64,000 nt of DNA from Collinsella sp. WCA1-178-WT-3 (M1) (GTDB lineage: Bacteria; Actinomycetota; Coriobacteriia; Coriobacteriales; Coriobacteriaceae), in assembly GCF_009696325.1 (NCBI RefSeq), contig NZ_VUME01000003.1, positions 168,787 to 232,786 on the forward strand, given 5' to 3'. This document shows, in pieces, positions 1 through 8,949 of this stretch (its first letter is position 1; every line of letters begins with the position of its first letter). Both the position numbers and the translations under genes were made by a program. Under the pieces are notes generated by a model. It was not told the DNA's origin and did no database searches. It was given only the letters and a program-made list of their open reading frames with translations.

Positions 1-1530
1 GCTCGGGCGCTCGCTGTCGCCGCGACGCTCATCGCGACCGCGGTTGGAACGACCGGCCACATCGCCGTAATCGTCGCCGTTGCGCTTGCCGTCGCGACGC
101 GCCTGCTCAAGCTTCTTCTTGCTCTTGGACTTACCGCGCTTGGTCTTCTTCTTCACCTTAAAGGCCGCAGGGTCGCGCTCGGGATCAACCGCGGGCGGAT
201 TGGGGCCCACGTGCAAGTCGCCGGCCTCGTAGATGTCGGCAGTCTTGTCCATGAGCTTCTCGATCTCGTAGAACTCATCCACGTCCTGCTCGGTCACAAA
301 CGTGATGGCCCAGCCCAGCTCGCCGGCGCGGCCCGTACGGCCAATACGGTGGATGTAGTCGGTCGGCTCGGCCGGCACGTCAAAGTTCACGACGTAGCGC
401 ACGTCGCTGATGTCGATGCCGCGGGCGAGCACGTCGGTTGCCACCAGCACGTCGACGGTACCGTCGCGGAAGGCCGAAAGTGCGCGCTCGCGCTGGGCCT
501 GGCTGCGGTTGCCATGAATCGCGGCAGCCTTGATGCCCTTGCGCTCCAGACGACGGCAGCAGCTGTCGGCACGGTGCTTGGTGCGCATAAAGACGATGGT
601 GCGCTCCGGGCCTTCCTTTTTGAGGAACTCGGGCAGCAGGTTGTTCTTGGCCTCGATGGACACCGGGAACACAAACTGGTCGACGGTGTCGGCGGTCGAC
701 GTGGCGGGCGCGATCTCCACGCGGGCCGGGTCGCTCACTAGGTCGGTGATCTCGCCCACGGCCTCCTCGTCGAGGGTCGCCGAGAACAGCAGCGTCTGGC
801 GCTCGGCTGGCGTCTCGCGCACAATACGGCGAACGGCGGGCAAAAAGCCCATGTCGAGCATGCGGTCGGCTTCGTCGAGCACCAGCACCTTTACCTCGTC
901 CAGGTGGCAAGCGCCCTGCTCGATCAGATCGACCAGACGGCCCGGCGTTGCGACCAGGATGTCGCAGCCGTACTTGAGGGCAGCGGTCTGCGGCTTGTAG
1001 CTCACGCCGCCCACAACGGTCACGGCAACATGGCCGGTGACGTCGGCGATCTTGCTCGCGACCTCGTCGATTTGCTGGGCGAGCTCGCGCGTAGGGGTGA
1101 TGACGAGCATCACGGGGCCGCGGCCGTTGCCCTCGGGCTTTTTAGCACCGCGACGACGGTTACGGCCGCCGCGCTCGCGCACAGGTTTGGGAGGAGCGAT
1201 GTGCTCCAGGTTGTTCATGGTCGGCAGCAAAAAGGCGGCCGTCTTGCCGGTACCGGTCTGAGCGGCGGCAAGCAGGTCGCGGCCCTCGAGCACCACGGGG
1301 ATCGAGCCGGCCTGCACGGGCGTCGGCGCCGCGTAACCCAGGTTCTCGATGGCACGAAGTATCTCGTCCGAAAGACCCAGCTCGTCAAAGGCGGGCAGGT
1401 TCTCGGTAGCGGACTCGACGGTCTCGGCGGCGCTGGCCTCGTCGGCCGCATCGAAGGCAGCCTGGGCCATGGCCTCGCGGGTCTCGTCCAGGATCTCGGC
1501 GTCGGTGACGTCGGATACAGAATTACGCAT
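1..1530 (-). CDS. DEAD-box ATP-dependent RNA helicase (3' end outside window)
   Basis: This is a superfamily 2 RNA helicase that unwinds short RNA duplexes, typically in ribosome assembly or mRNA turnover. The frame is open from ATG at 1530 to the window edge, so at least 510 residues are present and the C-terminus is cut off. Visible motifs in order are the Q-motif region (GYAAPTPVQ), Walker A (AQTGTGKT, near residue 90), PTRELAQQ, TPGR, DEAD (near residue 215), SAT, and the helicase C motifs ARGID and HRIGRTGRAG. A basic K/R-rich tail follows the core, as in RhlE/CsdA-type enzymes. An AAGGAA sequence 11 bases upstream supports the start. Which paralogue it is cannot be told from this fragment. 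Confidence 0.93.
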   Translation of the reverse strand, partial: MRNSVSDVTDAEILDETREAMAQAAFDAADEASAAETVESATENLPAFDELGLSDEILRAIENLGYAAPTPVQAGSIPVVLEGRDLLAAAQTGTGKTAAFLLPTMNNLEHIAPPKPVRERGGRNRRRGAKKPEGNGRGPVMLVITPTRELAQQIDEVASKIADVTGHVAVTVVGGVSYKPQTAALKYGCDILVATPGRLVDLIEQGACHLDEVKVLVLDEADRMLDMGFLPAVRRIVRETPAERQTLLFSATLDEEAVGEITDLVSDPARVEIAPATSTADTVDQFVFPVSIEAKNNLLPEFLKKEGPERTIVFMRTKHRADSCCRRLERKGIKAAAIHGNRSQAQRERALSAFRDGTVDVLVATDVLARGIDISDVRYVVNFDVPAEPTDYIHRIGRTGRAGELGWAITFVTEQDVDEFYEIEKLMDKTADIYEAGDLHVGPNPPAVDPERDPAAFKVKKKTKRGKSKSKKKLEQARRDGKRNGDDYGDVAGRSNRGRDERRGDSERPS

Positions 1531-1800
1531 ATGTTGTTGTTCCTTATCTGCACGCGCAAGGGGCACGGCATGCGGCCGCGCGGGCGTGCTTGGTAGTGCG
1601 CTAGTACATACAAAAAGGGTGCGCACAGAGAGGACGTTGCTCAGCACGCTGGCGATCGCTTTGGCAGCCATATCACGCGCCGTCCAGACGCAGCAGCTCT
1701 AAGCGATGGAGCAGATTCGCCGCCGGTTAGTATACCCGTACTCCGTATGCCCCCACGTAAACCACAGATGACGGGGCGAGAGGAGCGGGTCTGGGCCAAT

Positions 1801-2019
1801 TGTCTCAATCTGTAACAGTTACGAGGCAAAACCAGGTCTACACGTTACGAATCGAGACAAACCAAAACCTCGCAAAACAACATCTCGATCTGTAACAGAT
1901 AGAGGTCATTTTCCCTGCCAGATGTTACAGATCGAGATGTTAAGCAACCGCCGAATTGTTTGTCTCAATCTGTAACAGCAACTCGGCAAAAACGGAACTA
2001 GATGTTACAGATTGAGACG
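1801..2019. repeat. Palindromic repeat array 1 (3 units of 59 bp)
   Basis: Three 59-bp units start at 1801, 1881 and 1961, exactly 80 bp apart. Each has a left arm close to TGTCTCAATCTGTAACAG, a 23-nt centre and an inverted right arm. Arms of units 2 and 3 pair almost perfectly; unit 1 has a degenerate right arm. The array lies in the 637-bp gap between the divergent helicase and copA genes. I see nothing else in 1531-1800 beyond the helicase leader. Confidence 0.9.
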
Positions 2020-2090
2020 AAGGGCGAGGATGGTGCGCTAACTTGGCAGTCGACCCCCGTATCGGAATGTCATACATTTCAACTTTTGCC

Positions 2091-2117
2091 ATACACCCCC
2101 AGGGGGTATGGGTGTAT
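2091..2117 (+). promoter_or_regulatory. CsoR-type copper operator ahead of copA
   Basis: The sequence ATAC-A-CCCCC-A-GGGGGTAT followed by GGGTGTAT is a GC-tract palindrome of the kind bound by Cu(I)-responsive CsoR repressors. A TATAGT hexamer at 2115-2120 can act as the -10 element, so bound repressor would block the copA promoter. A csoR gene lies downstream in the same cluster, which supports the assignment. The binding itself is inferred. Confidence 0.75.
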
Positions 2118-2167
2118 AGTATCGAGAGGTTAACAATTCCAACACCGAACCACAGAAAGGAGAGGCC

Positions 2168-4510
2168 ATGGCTCAAGATAAGTTCGACGTAGGCGGCATG
2201 ACATGCGCCGCCTGCCAGGCGCACGTGGACCGTGCCGTGAGCAAGCTCGACGGCGTCCAAAGCGTCGCGGTCAACCTACTCGCCGGTTCCATGATGGTCG
2301 ACTACGACCCCGCGCAGGTCTCCCCCGACGATATCTGCACCGCCGTCGACCGCGCGGGCTACTCGGCCTCACCCGTCAGCACGGGCACCGGTGCCGCCGG
2401 CTCAAACGGCAGCGCGCAAGCCAGGTCCGGCGCCGCCCATATGGAGTCGCCCACCAAAAAGCTGGAGGCCGCCGCCTCTGCCATGCGCACCCGCCTCATC
2501 GTCTCGATTGTCTTCCTCATCCCACTGTTCTACATAGGCATGGGACACATGCTCGGCTGGCCGCTGCCCGGCATTTTCACCGACCATATCCACAGCATGA
2601 CGCTCGCCCTCACCGAGCTCGTCCTGCTCATCCCCATCGTCTACGTCAACGACGCATACTTTACCAACGGGTTTAAATCGCTCGCGCACGGCGCACCCAC
2701 CATGGATGCCCTCATCGCCGTGGGCGCCACCGCTTCCATTGCCTGGTCGCTCTACGCCATGTTCATCATGGCCGACCAGCTGGCCACGGGGCAGGTGCAC
2801 GAGGCCATGATGACAGGCATGGACAATCTGTATTTTGAGAGCGCGGGCACGATTCTGTCGCTCGTCACCGTGGGCAAATACCTCGAGACGCGCAGCAAGT
2901 CCAAGACCGGCGGCGCCATCGAGGCGCTCATCGACCTGGCGCCTAAAACCGCGACCGTCGTTGCCGACGACGGTACCGAAACCACCGTCGACGTCGACAG
3001 CATCCTTCCCGGCCAGGTCCTGCGCCTGCGCCCCGGCGAGTCAATCCCCGTCGACGGCGTGGTGCTCGAGGGTAGCTCGGCCGTGGACGAGAGTGCGCTC
3101 ACCGGCGAGTCAATCCCCGTGGAAAAGACCGCCGGCGACACCGTCAACGCCGCCACCGTCAACCGCGCCGGCTCGTTTACCTTCCGCGCCACGCGGGTTG
3201 GTGCCGAGACATCACTCGCCAAGATCATCCAGCTCGTCGAGGACGCCAACGCCACCAAGGCGCCCATCGCCCGCATGGCCGACAAGGTCGCCGGCGTGTT
3301 CGTGCCCGTGGTGTTCGTGATCTCGGCCGTGACCTTTGCGGTGTGGATGGCACTGACCGGCAGCATAAACGAGGCGCTCACCTCCGCCGTGGCCGTGCTG
3401 GTGATCAGTTGTCCCTGCGCGCTCGGCCTAGCCACGCCCGTCGCCATTATGGTAGGCACCGGCAAGGGCGCCGAGATGGGCATTCTGTTTAAGAGCGCCG
3501 AGGCGCTGGAGAACCTGCGCAGCGTGGGTACCGTAGTGCTCGATAAGACGGGTACGGTCACCCGCGGCAAACCTGCCGTGACCGATATCGTGGTAGCAAC
3601 GCGCGCAGACGGCTCGCCCGCCATGAGTGAAAAGGCGTTACTGAAGCTCGCTGCCGCGCTGGAGCGCTCGAGCGAGCATCCGCTGGCCGAGGCGATTATG
3701 ACCGAGTGCGAGGCGCGCGGAATCGTGGCGCGCATGGTCGAGGACTTTGCCGCCGTGCCTGGACGAGGCGTTACGGCGCGCGAGGGACAAAACGCCATCG
3801 CTGCCGGTAACGTTCGCCTGATGAACGAGCTGGGCGCGGAGGTGCCCGCCGGTCTTGCCGAGCAGTTCGCCGCCGAGGGCAAGACACCGTTGTTCTTTGC
3901 CAAGAACGGCGAGCTTGTCGGCACCATTGCCGTAGCTGACGAGGTCAAGGAGACGAGCGCTGAGGCCATCGCTGCGATGCGTTCGCTCGGCGTCGACGTG
4001 CACATGCTCACCGGCGACAACCGCGTCACTGCCGAAGCAATCGCCCGCTGCGTAGGACTGAGCAGCAAGCAGGTCATTGCCGACGTGCTTCCCGCCGACA
4101 AGGAACGCCACGTGCGCGAACTGCAGGATGCGGGCGGCAAGGTCGCCATGGTGGGCGACGGCATCAACGACTCTCCTGCCCTGGCGCGCGCCGACGTGGG
4201 CCTTGCTATCGGCACCGGCGCCGACATCGCCAAGGAAGGGGCAGATGTGGTACTCATGCGCAGCGACCTCATGGACGTCGCCCGCGCTATCGAGCTTTCG
4301 CGCGCCACGATTCGCAACATCAAGCAAGACCTGTTCTGGGCGCTGTTCTACAACGGCATCGGCATTCCGCTCGCTGCGGGCGTGTTCTTCCCCCTCACCG
4401 GCTGGCAGCTCTCGCCGATGTTTGGCGCCGCAGCGATGAGCCTGTCGAGCGTGTGCGTCGTGTCCAATGCTCTGCGCCTGAAATCCTTTAAGCCTAAAGT
4501 GGCAAAATAG
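2168..4510 (+). CDS. copA: Copper-exporting P1B-type ATPase
   Basis: This 780-residue protein exports Cu(I) across the cytoplasmic membrane using ATP. One N-terminal heavy-metal-associated domain carries GGMTCAAC (Cys13 and Cys16). Membrane helices start near residue 110. The intramembrane metal motif CPC lies near residue 415, the phosphorylation motif DKTGT near 458, the SEHPLAEAI histidine-proline motif near 505, and GDGINDSPA near 663. Length and order are standard for CopA. The start follows GAAAGGAG at a good distance. It heads a copA-copZ-csoR cluster behind a CsoR-type operator, so induction by copper is expected. CPC points to monovalent copper or silver rather than zinc. Confidence 0.96.
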   Translation: MAQDKFDVGGMTCAACQAHVDRAVSKLDGVQSVAVNLLAGSMMVDYDPAQVSPDDICTAVDRAGYSASPVSTGTGAAGSNGSAQARSGAAHMESPTKKLEAAASAMRTRLIVSIVFLIPLFYIGMGHMLGWPLPGIFTDHIHSMTLALTELVLLIPIVYVNDAYFTNGFKSLAHGAPTMDALIAVGATASIAWSLYAMFIMADQLATGQVHEAMMTGMDNLYFESAGTILSLVTVGKYLETRSKSKTGGAIEALIDLAPKTATVVADDGTETTVDVDSILPGQVLRLRPGESIPVDGVVLEGSSAVDESALTGESIPVEKTAGDTVNAATVNRAGSFTFRATRVGAETSLAKIIQLVEDANATKAPIARMADKVAGVFVPVVFVISAVTFAVWMALTGSINEALTSAVAVLVISCPCALGLATPVAIMVGTGKGAEMGILFKSAEALENLRSVGTVVLDKTGTVTRGKPAVTDIVVATRADGSPAMSEKALLKLAAALERSSEHPLAEAIMTECEARGIVARMVEDFAAVPGRGVTAREGQNAIAAGNVRLMNELGAEVPAGLAEQFAAEGKTPLFFAKNGELVGTIAVADEVKETSAEAIAAMRSLGVDVHMLTGDNRVTAEAIARCVGLSSKQVIADVLPADKERHVRELQDAGGKVAMVGDGINDSPALARADVGLAIGTGADIAKEGADVVLMRSDLMDVARAIELSRATIRNIKQDLFWALFYNGIGIPLAAGVFFPLTGWQLSPMFGAAAMSLSSVCVVSNALRLKSFKPKVAK

Positions 4511-4540
4511 GCTCACCATTACGTCCATTTAGAACGGGTT

Positions 4541-4632
4541 TTCCAGGTGCCCGAGATTGACCTGAAAGAGGAACGACGCGTACTTTGGTACGCGAGCGAC
4601 GGCTTGAAGGTCAAGGTCGGGTGCCTGGGAAA
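4541..4632. repeat. Long imperfect hairpin between copA and copZ
   Basis: The outer arms TTCCAGGTGCCCGAG and its near complement near 4615-4632 enclose a second inverted segment built on GATTGACCT and AGGTCAAGGTC, and an inner GCGTAC/GTACGC. The layout and much of the sequence match the hairpin at 56422-56509. It could limit transcription between copA and copZ, but it has no strong T-run on the plus strand. Confidence 0.65.
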
Positions 4633-4657
4633 GCCAACATAACAGAGAGGAATACCC

Positions 4658-4879
4658 ATGCGTTACACAATTAAGACTTCCGGCCTTATGTGTGGCCACT
4701 GCGACGCTACCGTCGAGACGGCACTGCTCAACGTTGCCGGCGTGACCGACGCCGATGCCGATCACGAGACTCAGACGGTACAGGTGGAGTGCGCCGACAC
4801 CGTGGCCGCTGAGCAGCTCGCTGCCGCCGTCGAGAGCGCCGGCGAGAAGTTCCACGCCCTGTCCGTGACCGCAGCCTAG
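4658..4879 (+). CDS. copZ: Copper chaperone, HMA domain (CopZ-like)
   Basis: This 73-residue protein is a stand-alone heavy-metal-associated domain that carries Cu(I) in the cytoplasm and hands it to the CopA ATPase. The metal loop is LMCGHC, with Cys12 and Cys15. The beta-alpha-beta-beta-alpha-beta length is normal. The second position of the loop region holds His14, a variant often seen in CopZ and MerP relatives. It sits between copA and csoR on the same strand, behind GAGAGGA. A role with other soft metals cannot be excluded. Confidence 0.9.
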   Translation: MRYTIKTSGLMCGHCDATVETALLNVAGVTDADADHETQTVQVECADTVAAEQLAAAVESAGEKFHALSVTAA

Positions 4880-4927
4880 CTGCTACCAGAAGCATTCGAC
4901 CCCATCGACCAGAAACGAGGACCCGCC

Positions 4928-5200
4928 ATGATGGCAGACCACAAATCGGTGAACCGTATGCTCAAGACGGCGCGCGGCCAGATCGACGGCATCCTGCGGA
5001 TGGTCGAGGAGGACCGCTACTGCGTCGATATTTCCACGCAGCTCATGGCCACACAGGCACTCCTCGCGCGCATTAACGCCGACGTGCTCAAGGCGCATAT
5101 CGAGGGCTGCGTGACTTCGGCAATCGAATCGGGCGACGAAGACCTCAAAGCCGCGAAGCTCGCCGAGATCGAACGCGTCGTCGACAAGCTCTCTAAGTAA
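4928..5200 (+). CDS. csoR: Copper-sensing repressor CsoR (DUF156 family)
   Basis: This 90-residue all-helical repressor releases DNA on binding Cu(I). The Cu(I) ligand set Cys32-His57-Cys61 is present (YC at 31-32, HIEGC at 57-61), which separates CsoR from formaldehyde-sensing FrmR and persulfide-sensing CstR relatives. Two ATG codons stand in tandem at 4928 and 4931; either can be the start after CGAGGACC. It closes the copper cluster and probably represses it through the site at 2091-2117. Confidence 0.92.
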   Translation: MMADHKSVNRMLKTARGQIDGILRMVEEDRYCVDISTQLMATQALLARINADVLKAHIEGCVTSAIESGDEDLKAAKLAEIERVVDKLSK

Positions 5201-5208
5201 TCGGCGCA

Positions 5209-5293
5209 TTGGGGACAGACCACTTTGCACCGTCTTGATGTTCCGAGGACGGGTATGTTTGCACCACATTGGTGCAGATTAACCTGTCCCCCT
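5209..5293. repeat. GGGGACAG / CTGTCCCC nested palindrome
   Basis: Outer arms GGGGACAG (5211-5218) and CTGTCCCC (5284-5291) enclose inner arms TTTGCACC (5224-5231) and GGTGCAGA (5271-5278). It fills the gap between csoR and the next gene. It belongs with other GGGAC-core palindromes in this window (10310, 23987, 37558, 41231, 44286). Confidence 0.7.
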
Positions 5294-5346
5294 TGCTCTA
5301 AATCGGGTATAAAGGCGTGCGGCATATCGAATGAAAGGCAATTTGC

Positions 5347-5820
5347 ATGAATGACTTTATGAAGGGCCGCAATGGCGCCGACGAGCTCACCATCGTGATG
5401 GGTTTTACCGGCATCGTCATCGCGATGATCGGATCGATGGCCCGCGTCCAGTGGCTCAGTTGGATCGCCATCGCCGTCATCGTGATCGGCGTACTGCGCG
5501 GCCTGTCCAAAAACATCGACGCACGTCGCAAGGAGAACGAGGCCTTTGTCGCCGGCTCGGCTAAGGTCCCCGGCTTGGGCAAGTTTGTCGCCAGCTTGGG
5601 TGGCGGCGCTGCAGCGGCCAGCACCTCACGCGCGGCCGGCACCAGTAAGGAAGACTTTGAGCGTGCCAAGCGCACGGCCAAGAAGATGTGGAAGGGTCGC
5701 AAGACCACGGCATACCTCAAGTGCCCCAACTGCGGCCAGATGCTCTCCGTTCCCAAGGGCAAAGGCAAAATCCGCGTCACCTGCCCCAAGTGCCACGCCA
5801 AGATGGAGACGCGCTCGTAG
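5347..5820 (+). CDS. Membrane protein with C-terminal zinc ribbon, function unknown
   Basis: I do not recognise a named family for this 157-residue protein. Two hydrophobic helices (about residues 15-32 and 37-52) are followed by a basic, Gly/Ala-rich linker and a C-terminal zinc ribbon with CPNCG near residue 126 and CPKC near 147. It is probably anchored in the membrane with the ribbon in the cytoplasm. The ATG at 5347 follows AAAGG. A strong terminator lies 23 bases after the stop, so it looks monocistronic. Confidence 0.8.
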   Translation: MNDFMKGRNGADELTIVMGFTGIVIAMIGSMARVQWLSWIAIAVIVIGVLRGLSKNIDARRKENEAFVAGSAKVPGLGKFVASLGGGAAAASTSRAAGTSKEDFERAKRTAKKMWKGRKTTAYLKCPNCGQMLSVPKGKGKIRVTCPKCHAKMETRS

Positions 5821-5842
5821 CCGCCATACCGCAGGACAAAAT

Positions 5843-5879
5843 AAAAGCCGAGGTCTCGCACTGGGACCTCGGCTTTTTT
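5843..5879. terminator. Bidirectional intrinsic terminator
   Basis: A 13-bp stem (AAAAGCCGAGGTC with its complement) closes a short loop and is followed by a T-run on the plus strand and preceded by an A-run. It can end both the zinc-ribbon gene (+) and the convergent amidohydrolase gene (-). Confidence 0.9.
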
Positions 5880-5910
5880 GAATGCGACAAAGGGCCCGCC
5901 CCCGTCACAC

Positions 5911-7281
5911 CTACGCCACGCCGTCGCGGGCAAGCTCCTCGGCAAGCGCCTCGGCTGGCATGGCCATAATCGTGTCGAGCTCGGCGTCCACCTCGGGAAT
6001 ACGCCTCACCTTGAGTTTGCGCACCAGATCGCCACGACACATCACATGCATCGGCTCGCGCAGAGCACACAGGTCATCGAGCGGGTTCTCGCGCGTCACC
6101 AGGATATCGGCAGCCTTGCCGCACTCGATCGCACCGGTCTCGCCGCCCAGCCCCAGCAGCTCAGCATTGACCTGCGTAGCCGTATGCAGCGCAAACGCAT
6201 TGCTCACGCCCACGTACTTGGCAAAATAGGCCACCTCGCGCCACATGTCGTACTGGGTCACGAACGGGCAGCTCGAATCCGTACCCAAACCTACCTTGAT
6301 ACCGGCTTCCAGCGCCGCACGAGCGCTCTCGATAATGCCCGAGCACACGATATCGCCGTTCTTCTTTTGCGTTTCGGTCGAATGAGTCTTTTCCGGATCG
6401 AGCAGCACAAACGGCAGTGCGGGGCTGATCGTGCAGGTCACACTCGGCGCACGCCCCTCGAGCTGAGTTCCCGCGGCGCCGCGGTACAGCTCCAGGATCT
6501 CGGGCGTCAACGGAGCGCCGTGCTCGATCGTATCGACGCCGGCCTCGAGCGCGGCCTTCACGCCCTCGATGCTCTCGACATGAGCCATAACCGGAAGGCC
6601 CATATCGTGCGCTGCCTTGCACGCCGCCGCGGCAACCTCCACCGGCATACGCAGCACGCCCGGCTCGCCCACCTCGGTCGCATCGAACACACCGCCCGTT
6701 ACGAACAGTTTAATGACGTCGGCACCGCGCGCATACAGGTCGTGCACCTGTTCGGCCGCCTCGGAGGGACTGTTGGCCACCTGCGCGAACAAGCCCGCGC
6801 CGTGGCCACCCGGCACCGTAACGCCCGTTCCCGGCGCCACCAGGCGAGGACCCTGATACTTGCCGGCATCGATGGCATCGCGCACGGCCAGATCGGCAAA
6901 CAGCGGGTCTCCCGCGCCGCGCACCGTGGTCACGCCGCTTGCCAGCTGCTGTTGGGCGCTGCCCTTAAGAATATGGCGCACGATAGCGCGCCCCACGGGA
7001 TTATCGAGCTTCTTCATCAGCGCGCCCGCATCGCCCGCCGAAACCGGCTTGCCCGAGCCGCACAGATGCACATGCATATTGATGAGGCCCGGCATGAGAT
7101 ACGCCCCGGCCAGGTCGAGGACCTCGGCACCTGCAGGCGCCTGCGCAACAGCGCTCGGCCCCATCCACGTGATGACACCGCGCTCAACGGCCACGGCCAT
7201 GTCGGGCTGCGGCTCCATATGCTCCGAACCATCCAGGACGGTCGCATTGATAAACAACGTGGAACGATCGGCAGACGCCAT
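5911..7281 (-). CDS. Amidohydrolase family metal-dependent hydrolase
   Basis: This 456-residue protein has the amidohydrolase TIM-barrel layout: an N-terminal beta-sandwich, MHVHL as the first metal motif, DVIKLFVTGG supplying a likely carboxylated lysine, MAHVES and TIEHGAPL histidines, and LGTDSSCPF with the catalytic Asp. It resembles the imidazolonepropionase/Xaa-Pro dipeptidase-like branch, which hydrolyses amide bonds in cyclic or peptide substrates. The substrate cannot be read from sequence. I place the start at ATG 7281, after GGGAGGAG, not at the upstream start at 7314. Confidence 0.87.
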   Translation of the reverse strand: MASADRSTLFINATVLDGSEHMEPQPDMAVAVERGVITWMGPSAVAQAPAGAEVLDLAGAYLMPGLINMHVHLCGSGKPVSAGDAGALMKKLDNPVGRAIVRHILKGSAQQQLASGVTTVRGAGDPLFADLAVRDAIDAGKYQGPRLVAPGTGVTVPGGHGAGLFAQVANSPSEAAEQVHDLYARGADVIKLFVTGGVFDATEVGEPGVLRMPVEVAAAACKAAHDMGLPVMAHVESIEGVKAALEAGVDTIEHGAPLTPEILELYRGAAGTQLEGRAPSVTCTISPALPFVLLDPEKTHSTETQKKNGDIVCSGIIESARAALEAGIKVGLGTDSSCPFVTQYDMWREVAYFAKYVGVSNAFALHTATQVNAELLGLGGETGAIECGKAADILVTRENPLDDLCALREPMHVMCRGDLVRKLKVRRIPEVDAELDTIMAMPAEALAEELARDGVA

Positions 7282-7432
7282 ATCGAGCTCCTCCCTCACG
7301 ATTAACTTGAACATTTGTCCATTATCACCTAATGCAGCAAACTAAAGTCGAATATATCGGTTAACGGAGGGACGAGAGAGATGTGAGGGCAAACGGAGAC
7401 AGCAGGGCAATGCTCCAGCCGTTCCAGCAAAA

Positions 7433-7813
7433 CGTCTTGATTTGTAACAGGTAGACCAGGTTTTAGCAGCCAGATGTTACAGATCGAGATCTTTCGGCAC
7501 CGCGGCCAACCTTTGTCTCAATCTGTAACAGTTGGGTCGAATTTTGACCGCTAGATGTTACAGATCGAGATCTTTCGGCACCGCGTCCAGCCTTTGTCTC
7601 AATCTGTAACAGTTGGGTCGAATTTTGGCCGTTAGATGTTACAGATCGAGATATTCTCCAGCCCTTTCATCAAACATCTAAATCTGTAACATGTAGACAG
7701 GTTTTCGGCCTCTAGATGTTACAGATTTAGATCTTTTAGCGGCAGCCAACCTTCTGTCTCGATCTGTAACAGTTACGAGGCCAAACGGCCCCTTGTTGTT
7801 ACAGATCGAGACA
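7433..7813. repeat. Palindromic repeat array 2 (5 units of 59 bp)
   Basis: Units start at 7433, 7514, 7595, 7675 and 7755. The second and third, including their linkers, are almost identical, so they duplicated recently. The fourth has an altered arm (CTAAATC) with the matching change in its partner arm (GATTTAG). The array fills the gap between the amidohydrolase start and the nuclease stop. The stretch 7282-7432 holds only the amidohydrolase leader. Confidence 0.92.
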
Positions 7814-7853
7814 AACTCGTCCGGAACAACCACATCCGCGTTAGTCGTATCCC

Positions 7854-8924
7854 TCAGCGCCCATACCACTGACGCTTCCATCCCTCAGCCAAATTGGCCC
7901 GCTGCGAAATACCCGCCAGCCTCATCTTTTCAGCCAGCTTCCCCGGGTTCTTGAGCTCATCAAACGTGAACCTCAGCACCTTGTGCCCGAGCAATGTCAG
8001 ATGAGATTCCCGCTGACGCTCTGCTACGAACGGATCGACCGACTCCCGATCCCCACCATCCTGCAGGGTATACTTTCCTCTTCCGTCGAGCTCGCCAATC
8101 ACGCACGTCCCGTCATCGAGCCTCCAGAAATAATCGACCCGAAACACCTGGCTCGAATCGAGCGGATCGCGAAACTCCACCTGCAACTCTGGCACCGGAA
8201 AACCGTATGCAATAAAGAACGCTCGGAACCGAGACTCGCCACCATTTTCGGACAGCCCGTCCGCATGCGACGCAATTACCTGAGCTCTGCGATACCCGCG
8301 TCTGCCCTCGCAATCGGCCTGGAGCCGTTCGCAGAGGTCGTCGCGCGATATGCCCTTCGCCCGCAGCGCAGAATCGGCAATCGCCAGACCATATGAAAAC
8401 GGCGCACGCAGCAGACAATCCTCCACCGTGCGCCAAAACGGCGTCACTCGCACGCCGTCGACGCGCTCAAGCGCACCCGACGCCTGCGGACGCAGCAGCC
8501 TATATCCCGTACTCAACGCCACCGAACAACCCGTCTTGACCAAGTAACGCGGCCCGAGCAGATCATTCGGCACCTCCAGACCCCATATCAGCGCGGCGTC
8601 ATACCCCCAAAACGCCCAATCGGGATGAAACTCCGCAAGCCCCTTGATGGTCCGCCGAGCCCGCTCCGGCGGCGTCAACACATCCCATTCATGCTGAAAA
8701 CAGAATAGGTGCGATTCGGGCTCCGCAATATCGTCTGTGCCCACATGGCGCCGCAGCCACATGAGCTCGGCATTATCGTGCGTCGTAAGCAGCACGCCTT
8801 GTTCAGCCGCCTCCGTGAGCCTGGCAAGCATCCTATTCCGCGCCAAGGTGCTACGTGCTGCATGTTTGTGTTTGAAAACGGTATTAGACACTTTCATCAC
8901 CACCACGTCAGACAAATGGACCAT
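7854..8924 (-). CDS. Vsr/DUF559-like PD-(D/E)xK nuclease domain protein
   Basis: This protein of about 356 residues has an N-terminal region like the wHTH/AbiEi-type proteins common in actinomycetes (YDAALIWGLEVP, TPFWRTVEDCL, AIADSALR). A C-terminal endonuclease-like core carries VDYFW, then GELDGRGKY, then LGHKVLRFTFDEL. The D, ExD and K residues fit a PD-(D/E)xK active site as in Vsr and DUF559 proteins. The target is unknown. The ATG at 8924 lies 11 bases after GGAGG; GTG at 8930 and TTG at 8948 are alternatives, the last lying next to array 3. The gene is flanked by palindromic arrays on both sides. Confidence 0.75.
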   Translation of the reverse strand: MVHLSDVVVMKVSNTVFKHKHAARSTLARNRMLARLTEAAEQGVLLTTHDNAELMWLRRHVGTDDIAEPESHLFCFQHEWDVLTPPERARRTIKGLAEFHPDWAFWGYDAALIWGLEVPNDLLGPRYLVKTGCSVALSTGYRLLRPQASGALERVDGVRVTPFWRTVEDCLLRAPFSYGLAIADSALRAKGISRDDLCERLQADCEGRRGYRRAQVIASHADGLSENGGESRFRAFFIAYGFPVPELQVEFRDPLDSSQVFRVDYFWRLDDGTCVIGELDGRGKYTLQDGGDRESVDPFVAERQRESHLTLLGHKVLRFTFDELKNPGKLAEKMRLAGISQRANLAEGWKRQWYGR

Positions 8925-8949
8925 CGTCACCGTTGCCTCCGCTGACAAA

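Noticed and set aside
7678..7881. 67-residue minus-strand frame in array 2
   Set aside because: It is made of repeat sequence and has no SD.
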